Shown in pieces: positions 17,161 to 26,788 of a stretch of DNA of 64,000 bases. This DNA comes from Erysipelotrichaceae bacterium (lineage in GTDB: Bacteria; Bacillota_I; Bacilli_A; Erysipelotrichales; Erysipelotrichaceae), in assembly GCA_017431225.1 (NCBI GenBank), contig JAFRLM010000025.1, positions 1 through 64,000 of the forward strand, read 5' to 3'. A model generated the notes under the pieces. It saw nothing but the letters and a program-made list of their open reading frames with translations. It had not been told where the DNA came from and ran no database searches. Numbering within the stretch: position 1 is the first letter of the stretch; every line of letters starts with the position of its first letter. A program made the position numbers and the translations under genes.

Positions 17161-18109
17161 GATTTTTGTCAGCTCTGCGGATCTCTTCTAAAAGGTCCTT
17201 ACGACAGTTCTCGACATCCTCTTCACTGAGGTTCTTTATCCCTGCTGCACAGTCGTGACCTCCCCCATTGTAATTACTTGCGATTAAATTCACAATATAA
17301 CCATACTTGGAACGGAGGGATCCATCGTAGAGCCCGGTTTCCTCGTTGTACGCCAGTACGGCCCAGATCTTGAAGTCCTGGACCTGACCGAATTCATCGA
17401 TCATGATCTTGGCATCGCTGGCGGTGATACCCATCTCCCCTATCGCTTCCTTATCAAGTTTTACGAAGCAGAGGCCGTCTTCATATTCGAAGTGGTTGCG
17501 GATCTTCGTTCTTAAGAAGAATTCTCTCTGGGTGACGTCAAACATGCGGACACTGAGCTCATTCATATCGAGACCGCAGTCTACGAGTCTTGCTGCGTTC
17601 TTCAGCGTGCTCGCGTCACAGTCCGATGTGCGGAAATTCAGGGTATCTGTCAGAATACCGCTGTAAAGGTATTCTGCAGCCTTTTTCGGCATTACAGTGC
17701 CCTTAAAATCCTCTCCCATGAGGATCTCTGCGATATATTCGCATACAGAACCTCTCTGAGGCTCACAATAGAGCTGATCTTCGAACGTTTCGACGACCGG
17801 ATGATGATCGATACGGATGATCTCTTTCGCGAGTTTAAAGCGCTGATCATCAACACGCTCACTGTTGGAAGTATCGGTAACGATCGCTAAAGAACCGGAA
17901 ATGAATTCGTCTTCAGTTTCATCCGTATAGGGATACGTGTCAAAATGTTCAGCACCGACTGCGCGGACATCCTTCTGCGGATAATTCGCCAGGATCCATT
18001 CCTTCAGTCCGAGTTGTGAACCGGCGGCATCGCCGTCGGGATGTGTATGGCGGAACAGCGATATCTTATCTGCTTTTTCGATTGCTTCCCGGATCGCCTG
18101 ATATTTCAT
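17150..18109 (-). CDS. nrnA: DHH/DHHA1 phosphoesterase, NrnA-like
   Basis: Members of this family degrade short oligoribonucleotides and, in some species, 3'-phosphoadenosine 5'-phosphate or linear cyclic-dinucleotide products. The protein has 319 residues. The manganese-binding motifs are all seen: HTHPDGDAAGS (near residue 20), TDTSNSERV, IDHHPV (near 100) and the GILTDTLNFRTSD segment. The C-terminal DHHA1 domain has the GGGHDCAAG substrate motif (near 287). It is the last gene of the smc-ftsY-ylxM-ackA operon, 10 nt after ackA. No terminator is visible, so transcription may run on into hup. Confidence 0.88.
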   Translation of the reverse strand: MKYQAIREAIEKADKISLFRHTHPDGDAAGSQLGLKEWILANYPQKDVRAVGAEHFDTYPYTDETEDEFISGSLAIVTDTSNSERVDDQRFKLAKEIIRIDHHPVVETFEDQLYCEPQRGSVCEYIAEILMGEDFKGTVMPKKAAEYLYSGILTDTLNFRTSDCDASTLKNAARLVDCGLDMNELSVRMFDVTQREFFLRTKIRNHFEYEDGLCFVKLDKEAIGEMGITASDAKIMIDEFGQVQDFKIWAVLAYNEETGLYDGSLRSKYGYIVNLIASNYNGGGHDCAAGIKNLSEEDVENCRKDLLEEIRRADKNQHK

Positions 18110-18119
18110 GTTTACCTCT

Positions 18120-19313
18120 TTATAATCCTAAGATCCGCACAGTATCGCGGGCGATCATCAGTTCCTCATTTGTCGGAATGACGAATACTTCCGCTTTGCT
18201 GCCGGGCAGTGAGATCTTCTTTTCAGATCTCGTATTCTTGTTCAGTTCGTAGTCGATCTGCAGAGACAGACCTTCCTCAAGATGCTTTAAGATCTCCTGA
18301 CGGATATAGGTATCATTTTCACCTAAACCGGCTGTAAAGACGATCGCGTCAACGTGTCCGAGCTGCATTGCGTAGCCGCCGACAACATTGATGACACGGT
18401 TTACATATAAGGCCTGTGTGATCTTTGCCTGTTCGTTGCCGTTCTTTGCTGCTTCAGCAACGTCACGAGCATCGGAGGAGATACCGGAAACACCCAGCAT
18501 ACCGGATTTCTTATTCAGATAGTTGTCCATATCATCCGGTGTGCAGTTGAGTTTCTTCATCATGTAGAAGACGACGGTCGGATCGATATCGCCGGATCTG
18601 GTGCCCATCATAATACCGCCTAAAGGTGTCAGACCCATGGAGGTATTGATGCATTTACCGCCTTTGACAGCAGTGATCGAGGCACCATTTCCGAGATGGC
18701 AGGTAATGATATTGAGATCCTTGATGTCTTTTCCCATCAGTTCAGCAGCGCGGTTGGCAACGAATTTATGGCTTGTTCCATGTGCGCCGTAACGGCGGAT
18801 CTTGTAGTCCTTGTACCAGGAATACGGTACCGGGAACAGGTAGCTTTCCGGACCCATTGTCTGGTGGAATGCTGTATCGAATACGAAGACATGCTCGATA
18901 TCCGGAAGAGCCTTCTTGAAGGCGTAGTAGCAGACGAGATGCGCGTGGTTATGCAGCGGCGCAAGCTCGCAGAGTTCATCAACTTTCGCGACGACATCTT
19001 CATCGACCTTGACCGACTGATCGAAATACGCGCCGCCCTGGACGATACGGTGACCCGCACCCTTGATCTCTTTCAGGTCTTTTACGATTCCGTATTTGAC
19101 CAGCGACTCAAGAAGAATATCGACCGCAGCCTGGTGGTCCGGGATCGGAAGCTTTGTGGAATGCTTTTCGTTTCCGACCTTGATGGTAAAAATTCCCTCT
19201 TCCAGTCCGATCCTCTCGGCGTTGCCAGAGGTCAGGACGATCTCTTCCGGCATCTGGAAAAGCTGGAATTTCAATGAAGAGCTGCCGGAGTTGATGGATA
19301 TAATCTTAGACAT
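18120..19313 (-). CDS. ackA: Acetate kinase
   Basis: AckA interconverts acetyl phosphate plus ADP with acetate plus ATP and is a main ATP source in fermenting Bacillota. The protein has 397 residues, the normal size. Family signatures seen are NSGSSSLKFQLF near the N terminus, the phosphate-binding HLGNGASI segment near residue 208, and GTRSGDIDP near 240. No pta gene is in the window. It overlaps ylxM by 8 nt, an unusual partner, so it is co-transcribed with chromosome and protein-targeting genes. Confidence 0.97.
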   Translation of the reverse strand: MSKIISINSGSSSLKFQLFQMPEEIVLTSGNAERIGLEEGIFTIKVGNEKHSTKLPIPDHQAAVDILLESLVKYGIVKDLKEIKGAGHRIVQGGAYFDQSVKVDEDVVAKVDELCELAPLHNHAHLVCYYAFKKALPDIEHVFVFDTAFHQTMGPESYLFPVPYSWYKDYKIRRYGAHGTSHKFVANRAAELMGKDIKDLNIITCHLGNGASITAVKGGKCINTSMGLTPLGGIMMGTRSGDIDPTVVFYMMKKLNCTPDDMDNYLNKKSGMLGVSGISSDARDVAEAAKNGNEQAKITQALYVNRVINVVGGYAMQLGHVDAIVFTAGLGENDTYIRQEILKHLEEGLSLQIDYELNKNTRSEKKISLPGSKAEVFVIPTNEELMIARDTVRILGL

Positions 19314-19638
19314 CTGCTTTGTCCTCCTCTATCGTGTTTAACAGAAGCGCATATTCTTTTACTTCAGGATCACTGCTTTCAGACATCTTCTGCAGGATCT
19401 CCCCTCTTTTCTTATCTTTGGTGATCAGTCCGAGCTTTTTCTCATAATCCAGCATCTGCTTGCTGCAGCGGGAGATCAGATCCGAGACTGCAGCTTTGGA
19501 GATCCCGAAGTTTTCGGCGATCTCCTGCATGGAGTAGTCGTTCTCGTAATAATCGCTCAGGACTTCCTGCTGGTGCTCAGTCAGCAGGACTCCGTAATAG
19601 CTGTACAGTTCATTTCCGTACAGAAAATCAATGTTCAT
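19306..19638 (-). CDS. ylxM: YlxM/UPF0122 family putative DNA-binding protein
   Basis: YlxM is a small helix-turn-helix protein linked genetically to the signal recognition particle pathway. This protein has 110 residues with a sigma-70 region 4-like helix-turn-helix (SMQEIAENFGISKAAVSDLI, about residues 36-55). The start is ATG at 19638, which overlaps the ftsY stop by 11 nt. In most Bacillota ylxM precedes ffh; here ackA follows and ffh is not in the window. Confidence 0.9.
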   Translation of the reverse strand: MNIDFLYGNELYSYYGVLLTEHQQEVLSDYYENDYSMQEIAENFGISKAAVSDLISRCSKQMLDYEKKLGLITKDKKRGEILQKMSESSDPEVKEYALLLNTIEEDKADV

Positions 19639-20599
19639 TCTTAAAGTCCTCGATGATACTGTAGAGATACATATCCAGATCGAATTCCTTGAGGTCGTCC
19701 AGTTTCTCACCGAAACCGATGTATTTTACCGGAAGCCCAAGATCATTCTTTATGGAAAGTACGATACCACCCTTGGCTGTACCATCCATCTTGGTCAGGA
19801 TGATACCGTCAAGCTTCGTGGACTCATTGAAGAGTTGCGCCTGGGAAACACCGTTCTGGCCGGTGTTGGCATCCATGACGAGCCAGGTGTTGTGCGGTGC
19901 CCCGGGAATGATCTTCCCGACGACACGGTTCATCTTCTCCAGCTCGATCATCAGATTCTTTTTTGTCTGCAGTCTGCCTGCGGTATCACAGATCAGGATA
20001 TCGACATCATTGGCAACTGCATAACGGCATGCTTCGACTAGGACAGAACTCGGATCCTCGTTTTCTTTTCCGGCAATGACCGGAACATTGAGTCTTTCGC
20101 CCCACTGCTGAAGCTGCGCGACCGCACCGGCACGGAATGTATCCGCCGCTGCCAGAGCGACTTTCTTGCCTTCCGCGAGATATCGGTTCGCCAGTTTAGC
20201 GCAGGTCGTCGTTTTACCGGAGCCGTTGACACCGACCATCAGGATAACGGTCGGACCTTCTTCGGCATAAACGGTCTCTTTATCGTCTTCTCCGTAAACC
20301 GCATGCATCGCTTCGGAGAGAAGATCGATCATCATGTCCTTCGATCTTACGCGCCAGTAATAATCCGCACGGTTCAGGAAATCGTCACAGATCTTCTCGG
20401 CGGTATGGAAACCGACATCACTGTCGATCAGAGCGACCATCAGCTCATCAACGAATTCGTTCGCGTTTACTTTTCCGTCTTCCGAGATATAGCGGAGACG
20501 GCGTCCCAAATTCGCGTTCGTCTTGGCAAAACCGTTCAGGTATTCTTCCTTGTCCTTATTTCCGGTAAAGGCTTTTTTGATCGAATCCAGAAAACCCAT
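19628..20599 (-). CDS. ftsY: Signal recognition particle receptor FtsY
   Basis: FtsY is the membrane-associated GTPase that docks SRP-ribosome complexes for co-translational insertion. It has 323 residues. The NG domain is complete: G1 GVNGSGKTTT (near residue 121), DTFRAGA, DTAGR and TKMDG. The acidic A domain is almost absent and the protein begins with a short amphipathic MGFLDSIKKAF helix, a plausible membrane anchor. It overlaps smc by 1 nt (TGATG), the widespread smc-ftsY pair. Confidence 0.96.
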   Translation of the reverse strand: MGFLDSIKKAFTGNKDKEEYLNGFAKTNANLGRRLRYISEDGKVNANEFVDELMVALIDSDVGFHTAEKICDDFLNRADYYWRVRSKDMMIDLLSEAMHAVYGEDDKETVYAEEGPTVILMVGVNGSGKTTTCAKLANRYLAEGKKVALAAADTFRAGAVAQLQQWGERLNVPVIAGKENEDPSSVLVEACRYAVANDVDILICDTAGRLQTKKNLMIELEKMNRVVGKIIPGAPHNTWLVMDANTGQNGVSQAQLFNESTKLDGIILTKMDGTAKGGIVLSIKNDLGLPVKYIGFGEKLDDLKEFDLDMYLYSIIEDFKNEH

Positions 20600-23532
20600 C
20601 AGTTTTCTCCTTTCTCTGCCATTCCGACAGCATCGACCAGTTTGACCTTCATCATCTGGGAAACACCGCGGTTCTGCATAGTGACACCATACAGAACATC
20701 ACACTGCTCCATCGTACCCGGACGGTGTGTGATGATGATGAACTGGCTCTCGTCGGAAATGTTCTTAACATATTTCGCGAAACGCTCGACGTTCGCTTCA
20801 TCCAACGCCGCCTCGACTTCATCGAAGACAACCAGCGGCACGTGACGTGTCTTTAAGATCGTAAACAGAACACAGATCGCGATCAGTGTCTTTTCACCAC
20901 CTGAGAACAGACGGATCGATTTGACGGCTTTTCCCGGAGGCTGAACATCGATATCGATACCGCTGTTCAGAACATCTTCCGGATCTTCCAGGATCAGCTT
21001 GGCGCGTCCGCCGCCGAATAAGGCGCTGAACGTCGTCGGCAGTTCTTTGTTGATCTCATTGAAGGTCTCGAGGAACTGGGTCTTCATCGTCTCATCCATC
21101 TCGGCGATGGCCTGCAGGATCTTATCACGGGATGCGAGCAGATCGTCGTAGTTCTTCTTGGTCGTTTCATAGCGCTCGTTGACCTGTTCGTATTCTTCCG
21201 GGGCAGACATGTTGATGTTGCCGAGATTCTTGATCTCTTCACGCAGCGCGATGACTTCTTCCTGACTGCTGTCTTCGATCGGACCCGAGACATTAGCCAG
21301 AGCGTATTCATAGGTCATCTTGTATTCGGATGCCAGACGGTTGATATTTTCTTCAAGCTTAACGCTGACAGAGGCTTCCTTGGAGATGATGCCCTTCAGC
21401 GATTCATTGGCGGAATCGAGCTGTTTTCTGGCCTGACGGATCTGCTGGTCCTTACGGTCGATCTCATTGCTGAGTTTCATCCGTTCCTCACGACCGCTCT
21501 TGATCGTCATAGTCAGTTCATCCTTGTCCGCATAAGCCTTGTTCAAGTCGGTGATGATGGAATCAAAGTAGCTCTGTTCCTCTTCGTTGTCACCCGGCTT
21601 CAGGACATCGAGATCACTCTGCAGCTTTTCATATTTAGCCCGCTTTGTTTCGAGCAGCGGTTCCAGATGCGCCAGCGCGATACGCTTTTCAGTGATCTTG
21701 TTCTCGATCTGTTCCTTTTCAACACGCAGGCTTTCAGCCTTCTTGATCGCGAGATCACTGGAAGCCTGAGCGGATACCAGCTGCTGACGGATACGGTCAA
21801 GTTCGTTCTGCGCGGAAATGATCGAAGTCGCATTTTTGGTGCGGCCGCCGGTCATCGTACCGCCGCGGTGAACGACATCACCGTCTAAAGTAACGATATT
21901 AAAGGCATGATTCAGCATTCTCGCCAGCTCATTGGCGTTCTCAAGCTCATCGCATACAAGAACGTTTCCGAGCAAGGAATGGCGTACTTTATCAAATGCG
22001 CGGTCACAGGTTACGAACTGATCAGCAGTGCCGAGATAGCCTTTGGCGTTATTGGCGATCGTCTCCTGGTCGTAGGATAAATAGCGTTCCCTTAAGACCG
22101 ACAACGGCAGGAATGTCGCACGGCCGGAACTGTTGCGGCGCAGGAAGCCGATGGCGTTCCTGGCAGCCGCTTCATCTCTTGTCATGATGTGATAGATCGA
22201 TCCGGCAAGCGCTGCGGAGATCGCTTCCTCATAGTCTTTCTGTGGATGCATCTCCTGACCGACGACACCAAGCACACCATTGAAGGAAGCGCGGTTGTCC
22301 ATGATCGTCTTAACGCCCTGCTGGGCTCTCGAGGAGAACGGATCTTTCAGCAGGTTCTCAAGGACATTGGCGCGGTTGCGCAGGTTGATCGTATGGCTTG
22401 TCGTTTCTTCCCTTTTGAAGTTCGCGTCAAGCAACTGTGAAACCGTCTCATCGAGATTGACATTCAAAAGATCGATCTCCGCGTTCAGTTTCTCATAACG
22501 TTCCTGACGGTCTTCATATTCGAGTTTCGCCTCCATCACGAGTTCACGCAGATGTTTGGCTTTCTCTTCAGCATCTCCGGTCTCCAGAGCGTATTTACGT
22601 TTCTGGTCGATCTCGACCTTACGGTTTTCCAGACGCTGGATATCGTTCATGACTTTCATCAGCTGTTCCTGCAGAGCGTTGATCTGCATGTCATACTGAC
22701 GCTGTTTGTTCTTCATTTCGAAGTTGTTGTTCTCGTTGACGGAGATCGCTGTCTGCTGCATGGAGATATCGGTCTCCAGCTCAAACTTGTTCTTACGGAT
22801 CTCTTCCCTGTCGGTATTCAGACTGGTGATGTTGTTGACGAGGAAAGCGATCTCGATCTCTTCAAGACGTTTCTTCTTTTCACGGTAAAGTTCCGCCTTG
22901 GCAGCGGCTCTTTTTAACGGGGAGACCTGCTTCTCAAGCTCAGCGAGGATATAGGAGACCTGGTCCAGGTTTTCCTTGGTGCGTTCGAGCTTGTTGATCG
23001 ATTCGGTCTTTTTCTTTTTGTATTTGGCGACGCCGGCAGCCTCTTCGAAGATGGCGCGGCGGTCATATGGTCTTGCTTCGGCAAAGGAAGAAATGTTGCC
23101 CTGGGAGATCATCGATAAAGAGTCTTTACCGAGACCGGAGTCCAGGATCAGATCGACGACATCACGCAGACGGACATTCTTGTGGTTGATCAGGTATTCC
23201 GCATCCTGATCGGTATTGTAGATACGGCGGGTGACTTCGATCTCTTCAAGGTCACTGTTGAGCGCATGCGAAGAGTTGTCAAAAACAAGCGTTACCTCCG
23301 CCATATTCAGAGCTCTGCGGTTCTCCGCTCCGGCAAAGATGACGTCGGTCATCTTTTCACCACGGAGCGATTTGATGCTCTGTTCACCGAGGACCCAGCG
23401 GATCGCGTCGGATATATTTGATTTGCCACAGCCGTTCGGTCCGACAATGCCGGTCATATTACTGTCGAAGTTGATCGTAATACGTTCGGCAAAGGACTTA
23501 AAGCCGTACATTTCAATTCTTTTCAGGAACAT
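20599..23532 (-). CDS. smc: Chromosome segregation protein SMC, short-arm form
   Basis: SMC forms the ring-shaped condensin that organises and segregates the chromosome with ScpA and ScpB. The protein has 977 residues, about 200 fewer than Bacillus subtilis SMC (1186). All functional parts remain: Walker A GPNGCGKSN (31-39), the hinge (about 395-565, ending GGTMTGG), the signature FSGGEK (876-881) and Walker B VVFDE (about 901-905). The loss comes from both coiled-coil arms, which are about 230 and 250 residues here. SMC proteins near 980 residues are also known in Mollicutes. An extended -10 promoter and a GGGAGG site precede the ATG. rnc, often upstream, is absent. Confidence 0.95.
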   Translation of the reverse strand: MFLKRIEMYGFKSFAERITINFDSNMTGIVGPNGCGKSNISDAIRWVLGEQSIKSLRGEKMTDVIFAGAENRRALNMAEVTLVFDNSSHALNSDLEEIEVTRRIYNTDQDAEYLINHKNVRLRDVVDLILDSGLGKDSLSMISQGNISSFAEARPYDRRAIFEEAAGVAKYKKKKTESINKLERTKENLDQVSYILAELEKQVSPLKRAAAKAELYREKKKRLEEIEIAFLVNNITSLNTDREEIRKNKFELETDISMQQTAISVNENNNFEMKNKQRQYDMQINALQEQLMKVMNDIQRLENRKVEIDQKRKYALETGDAEEKAKHLRELVMEAKLEYEDRQERYEKLNAEIDLLNVNLDETVSQLLDANFKREETTSHTINLRNRANVLENLLKDPFSSRAQQGVKTIMDNRASFNGVLGVVGQEMHPQKDYEEAISAALAGSIYHIMTRDEAAARNAIGFLRRNSSGRATFLPLSVLRERYLSYDQETIANNAKGYLGTADQFVTCDRAFDKVRHSLLGNVLVCDELENANELARMLNHAFNIVTLDGDVVHRGGTMTGGRTKNATSIISAQNELDRIRQQLVSAQASSDLAIKKAESLRVEKEQIENKITEKRIALAHLEPLLETKRAKYEKLQSDLDVLKPGDNEEEQSYFDSIITDLNKAYADKDELTMTIKSGREERMKLSNEIDRKDQQIRQARKQLDSANESLKGIISKEASVSVKLEENINRLASEYKMTYEYALANVSGPIEDSSQEEVIALREEIKNLGNINMSAPEEYEQVNERYETTKKNYDDLLASRDKILQAIAEMDETMKTQFLETFNEINKELPTTFSALFGGGRAKLILEDPEDVLNSGIDIDVQPPGKAVKSIRLFSGGEKTLIAICVLFTILKTRHVPLVVFDEVEAALDEANVERFAKYVKNISDESQFIIITHRPGTMEQCDVLYGVTMQNRGVSQMMKVKLVDAVGMAEKGEN

Positions 23533-23551
23533 AAAAACCTCCCATCCAATT

Positions 23552-23560
23552 ATTATAACA
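23552..23560 (-). promoter_or_regulatory. smc operon promoter, extended -10
   Basis: TGTTATAAT on the minus strand is a perfect extended -10 element, placed in the 39-bp gap after the U32 peptidase gene. The leader is about 12 nt and carries GGGAGG. No good -35 box is present. Confidence 0.7.
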
Positions 23561-23571
23561 GATACCGGGGT

Positions 23572-25620
23572 TTATATACTTTCCGTCTTACGGACAAACG
23601 CATAACCCTCATCCAGCTCGATCCCGTGTTCCTTATTTTCGAGCAGGACATAGCGGTTCTTCCGCTTAACGACCGGGAATACCTCGCCTGACTGGGCGAT
23701 GCTGTCGCCTTCAATGCAGGGGCGGTATTTGAGATTCATCAGATCTCTTCTGCCGGAGCGGAAATAATGGAATTCCCCGTTCAGGGACATGTTGCTGATC
23801 TCAAGCGGACCAAGCTCGCTCGAGAGGATGACTGCCTCAAATCCCAGGGAACGCAGGAAGCGGTAAGCCGTGGAATTCGCGCAGTTCAGGGTATAGTAGG
23901 CGATCTTGTGCTTGGCCGGGACGAGCAGACCGCCTAGTTCGCTGACCGCGACATTTTCAAAGCTTGTGTATTCGGAATACGGATTGACAACAGGATATAA
24001 GAGATAATCGGCAGTGCCCTCGTTTTCCGAAAGCGTGCAGTATTCTTCGTTTCCTTTTGCGTCTGTCTCACATAATTCCTTGCAGAGATAGGCAGTCTCT
24101 TCTTTCCTTATCTGTACCGGATAGCTCTTTCTGTGCGGCCCGCAGCGCAGTTCATCGAGCTGTGTCAGAGCGCGGCGGCGCAGTTCCTTAAGGACCGATA
24201 CCGGAACGAAGATATTCTCATCCATATCACAGGCAAAATCCTGCAGGTAATACGGTGTATCACGCAGATGGTCGATCGCTTTGCGCACGCTTTCCTCATT
24301 CATCGGGGCTCTCTTGGATTCCTCGACTCTCTGCGGCGCAGTAGCGCTGACTTTGTATCCGGCTGTTTCCAGGGTCATCGTGACTTTCTCGTCTTTATGC
24401 AGAGAACAGCGGATATTCAGCGGGAAACGTTTGAACTGCTTCAGATCCGCCAGTTCCTTTTCGAGCTTATAATCGGTCGTTTTCACGCATTTCTCGCCAT
24501 TCTGCAGATAGCCCTTATATTCCAGAAGGACTGTCTCCCCTTTTCTGGCGCCGTTGATTAGCTTGCGGTTCAAGTCATAGAGCTTGTTGACGATAAAACC
24601 GTCTTTCTGATTAACGAAACGGATACCATCAAACTGGGCAAGGTCTTCTTCCAGTTTGATATAGACGAAGTTCTTTTTCTTGCCGGTCACTTTTCCTAAT
24701 GGGATACCGCGGTGATTCGGCTGGGAACTGTCGTAAAGTGAGGATGCTCCGCGGTCATAAAGATAGGCATCGGTAAAACCGCGGTTGAATAATACCATCA
24801 TATTCTTCAGCATCTCTTCATCGACTCTGAATTCTCTGCCTTCGTAATAGGCATCGATCGCCTGTCGGTAAAGACGGGTGATATAAGCGACATAGGCCGC
24901 CTTCTTCATACGCCCTTCGATCTTCAGGCAGCTGACACCGGCTTCGATCAGCTCCGGCAGTGCATTGATCGCATTGAGATCGTGAGTGCTCAGGTAATAT
25001 CGTTTATCGTTACTACCATCTGTGAACTGGGTACGGCAAGTCTGAGCGCACATGCCCTTATTGCCACTGCGCTTATTCAGCGAAGAAGATAAGAGACACT
25101 GTCCGCTGTAGGAAACGCAGAGCGCGCCGTGAACAAAGACTTCGATCTCGATCCCCTGCTTACAGAACTGACGGATCAGATCCAAAGAAGTTTCTCTGGC
25201 AACGACTGCCCTTTCAAAGCCGAGAAGCCTTGCGGTCTCGACACCGGCGCTGTTATGGATATGCATCTGTGTTGATGCATGTAACGGAAAGTCAGGATAG
25301 TTTTCCTTTACGTAGGAATACAGACCGAGATCCTGTACCAGCAAGGCATCGACACCGGTCTCATACGCGTACTGAACTTCTTTCTTGGCGTTTTCCAGCT
25401 CGTATTCATTGAGCAGCGTATTCAAAGTCATATAGACTTTAACGCCGTTATAATGCGCGTATTTCACAGCTTCCGCGAGTTCTTCGTGATCGAAGTTCCC
25501 GGCAAAAGCGCGTGCTCCAAAATTCTTTCCGCCGAGATAGACAGCGTCCGCGCCATTGCAGACGGCCGCTTTCAGCGCATCAAAGTTTCCCGCAGGGGCT
25601 AATAATTCAATTCTTTTCAT
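23572..25620 (-). CDS. U32 family peptidase-like protein with DUF3656
   Basis: The protein has 682 residues. The N-terminal part (about 1-330) is the U32 domain, beginning KRIELLAPAGNFDALKAA and containing conserved cysteines in the segment around CAQTCR (near residue 198); the middle and C-terminal parts match DUF3656. Proteins of this form include E. coli RlhA, needed for a hydroxycytidine in 23S rRNA, so RNA hydroxylation is more likely than proteolysis. The start is ATG at 25620, overlapping the serine dehydratase stop by 14 nt; an upstream in-frame start at 25668 is less likely. In B. subtilis two U32 genes lie beside udk and greA, which here lie in the next operon. Confidence 0.85.
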   Translation of the reverse strand: MKRIELLAPAGNFDALKAAVCNGADAVYLGGKNFGARAFAGNFDHEELAEAVKYAHYNGVKVYMTLNTLLNEYELENAKKEVQYAYETGVDALLVQDLGLYSYVKENYPDFPLHASTQMHIHNSAGVETARLLGFERAVVARETSLDLIRQFCKQGIEIEVFVHGALCVSYSGQCLLSSSLNKRSGNKGMCAQTCRTQFTDGSNDKRYYLSTHDLNAINALPELIEAGVSCLKIEGRMKKAAYVAYITRLYRQAIDAYYEGREFRVDEEMLKNMMVLFNRGFTDAYLYDRGASSLYDSSQPNHRGIPLGKVTGKKKNFVYIKLEEDLAQFDGIRFVNQKDGFIVNKLYDLNRKLINGARKGETVLLEYKGYLQNGEKCVKTTDYKLEKELADLKQFKRFPLNIRCSLHKDEKVTMTLETAGYKVSATAPQRVEESKRAPMNEESVRKAIDHLRDTPYYLQDFACDMDENIFVPVSVLKELRRRALTQLDELRCGPHRKSYPVQIRKEETAYLCKELCETDAKGNEEYCTLSENEGTADYLLYPVVNPYSEYTSFENVAVSELGGLLVPAKHKIAYYTLNCANSTAYRFLRSLGFEAVILSSELGPLEISNMSLNGEFHYFRSGRRDLMNLKYRPCIEGDSIAQSGEVFPVVKRKNRYVLLENKEHGIELDEGYAFVRKTESI

Positions 25621-26788
25621 TCGCAAACTCCAGTGCCAGTCCGCCAAGGCTGGTCTCTCTAAGTTCAACAGCCAGTTTCTTTCCGGTATAGTTCATCGAA
25701 TCCACGACCATATCAAAACTGACCAGGGAATGTTTATGTACGGCAGCTAAGGAACGCGCAAGCCGTACCGCGTCAAAGGAACGCAGCACCGCTACTCCGT
25801 TACGTTCAATACAGGGGATGATCACATAGCCTTTGACCGGATCACAGGTCAGGCCAAGATGATGTTCGATCCCGATCTCGGCAGCCCGTTCAACGATCTC
25901 AAGCGGCTGTTCTTCCAGCCAGGCGATCATAGCCGCGCCCATCGCGCAGGCTGTGCCGACTTCCGCCTGACAGCCGCCCATTGAACCAGCGATCGTGGCA
26001 TTCTGTTTGATCAGGTCACCGAAAACACCGCCAACAGCCATAGCTTCTATGACTTTCTCTTTGTCTGTATGCAGATCATGATAATAGTAATAGGCGATCG
26101 AAGCGATGATCCCGGCCGAACCAAGGGTCGGTGCGGTCGTGATCTTATGACCGGCGGCATTCTCTTCCCCTACCGCATAAGCATAGGCGATACAGCGGCT
26201 CATATCATCTTCCGCCGCTTTATAAAGCTCTGCTGCCGAACGGTAATAGTTCAGCTCCTGATTTAAAAGACCTTCCGTGTGCAGGCCTCTTTCAACGCAG
26301 TCGATCATATTGTCTAGTGAGGCATCAAGCGCCTCATAGAGATCCGGTTCATATTTCAGAAGATACTGCGGAAGCGCGATATTCTCTTTTTCAAGGCGGC
26401 CTTTGATCGCGGTGAAGGAATTCTTCGGATACACGTCCTTTTCATCTCCGCATTCAAACTGATCAATGCGGATGCTGCCGCCGCCTAAAGAGATCACTGA
26501 CCATTCGGGATAGATCTCTTTCCCGTTCTTTCCCTGGATAAAGAGACGCATTTCCGGATCCTCATAATCAAAAGTCACAGTCGTCTTCGCCGGAGCAAGG
26601 GTCTCACAGATGATCTCATCGGTCCTGTGTCCTTTGCCGGTCAAAGCAAGGGAGCCACAGAGTTTTACCTGATATTCACTCGCGTCAGGATACTGCTTTT
26701 TATAGAAGGAAGCAGCGCGCTGAGGCGCGATCGTATGGGAGCTTGAAGGACCGTAGCCAATACGGTAGATGTCTTTTATCGCTTTCAT
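25607..26788 (-). CDS. sdaA: L-serine ammonia-lyase, iron-sulfur dependent, single chain
   Basis: The enzyme converts L-serine to pyruvate and ammonia. It has 393 residues, with the beta domain (starting at the GPSSSHTIAP motif near residue 14) and the alpha domain joined in one chain, as opposed to the two-subunit SdaAA/SdaAB form. It is shorter than E. coli SdaA (about 454). Cysteines that fit the 4Fe-4S cluster ligands are seen in GCQAEVG, TCDPVKG and IPCIERNG. It overlaps holA by 4 nt and the U32 gene by 14 nt. No regulatory element specific to it is visible. Confidence 0.9.
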   Translation of the reverse strand: MKAIKDIYRIGYGPSSSHTIAPQRAASFYKKQYPDASEYQVKLCGSLALTGKGHRTDEIICETLAPAKTTVTFDYEDPEMRLFIQGKNGKEIYPEWSVISLGGGSIRIDQFECGDEKDVYPKNSFTAIKGRLEKENIALPQYLLKYEPDLYEALDASLDNMIDCVERGLHTEGLLNQELNYYRSAAELYKAAEDDMSRCIAYAYAVGEENAAGHKITTAPTLGSAGIIASIAYYYYHDLHTDKEKVIEAMAVGGVFGDLIKQNATIAGSMGGCQAEVGTACAMGAAMIAWLEEQPLEIVERAAEIGIEHHLGLTCDPVKGYVIIPCIERNGVAVLRSFDAVRLARSLAAVHKHSLVSFDMVVDSMNYTGKKLAVELRETSLGGLALEFANEKN

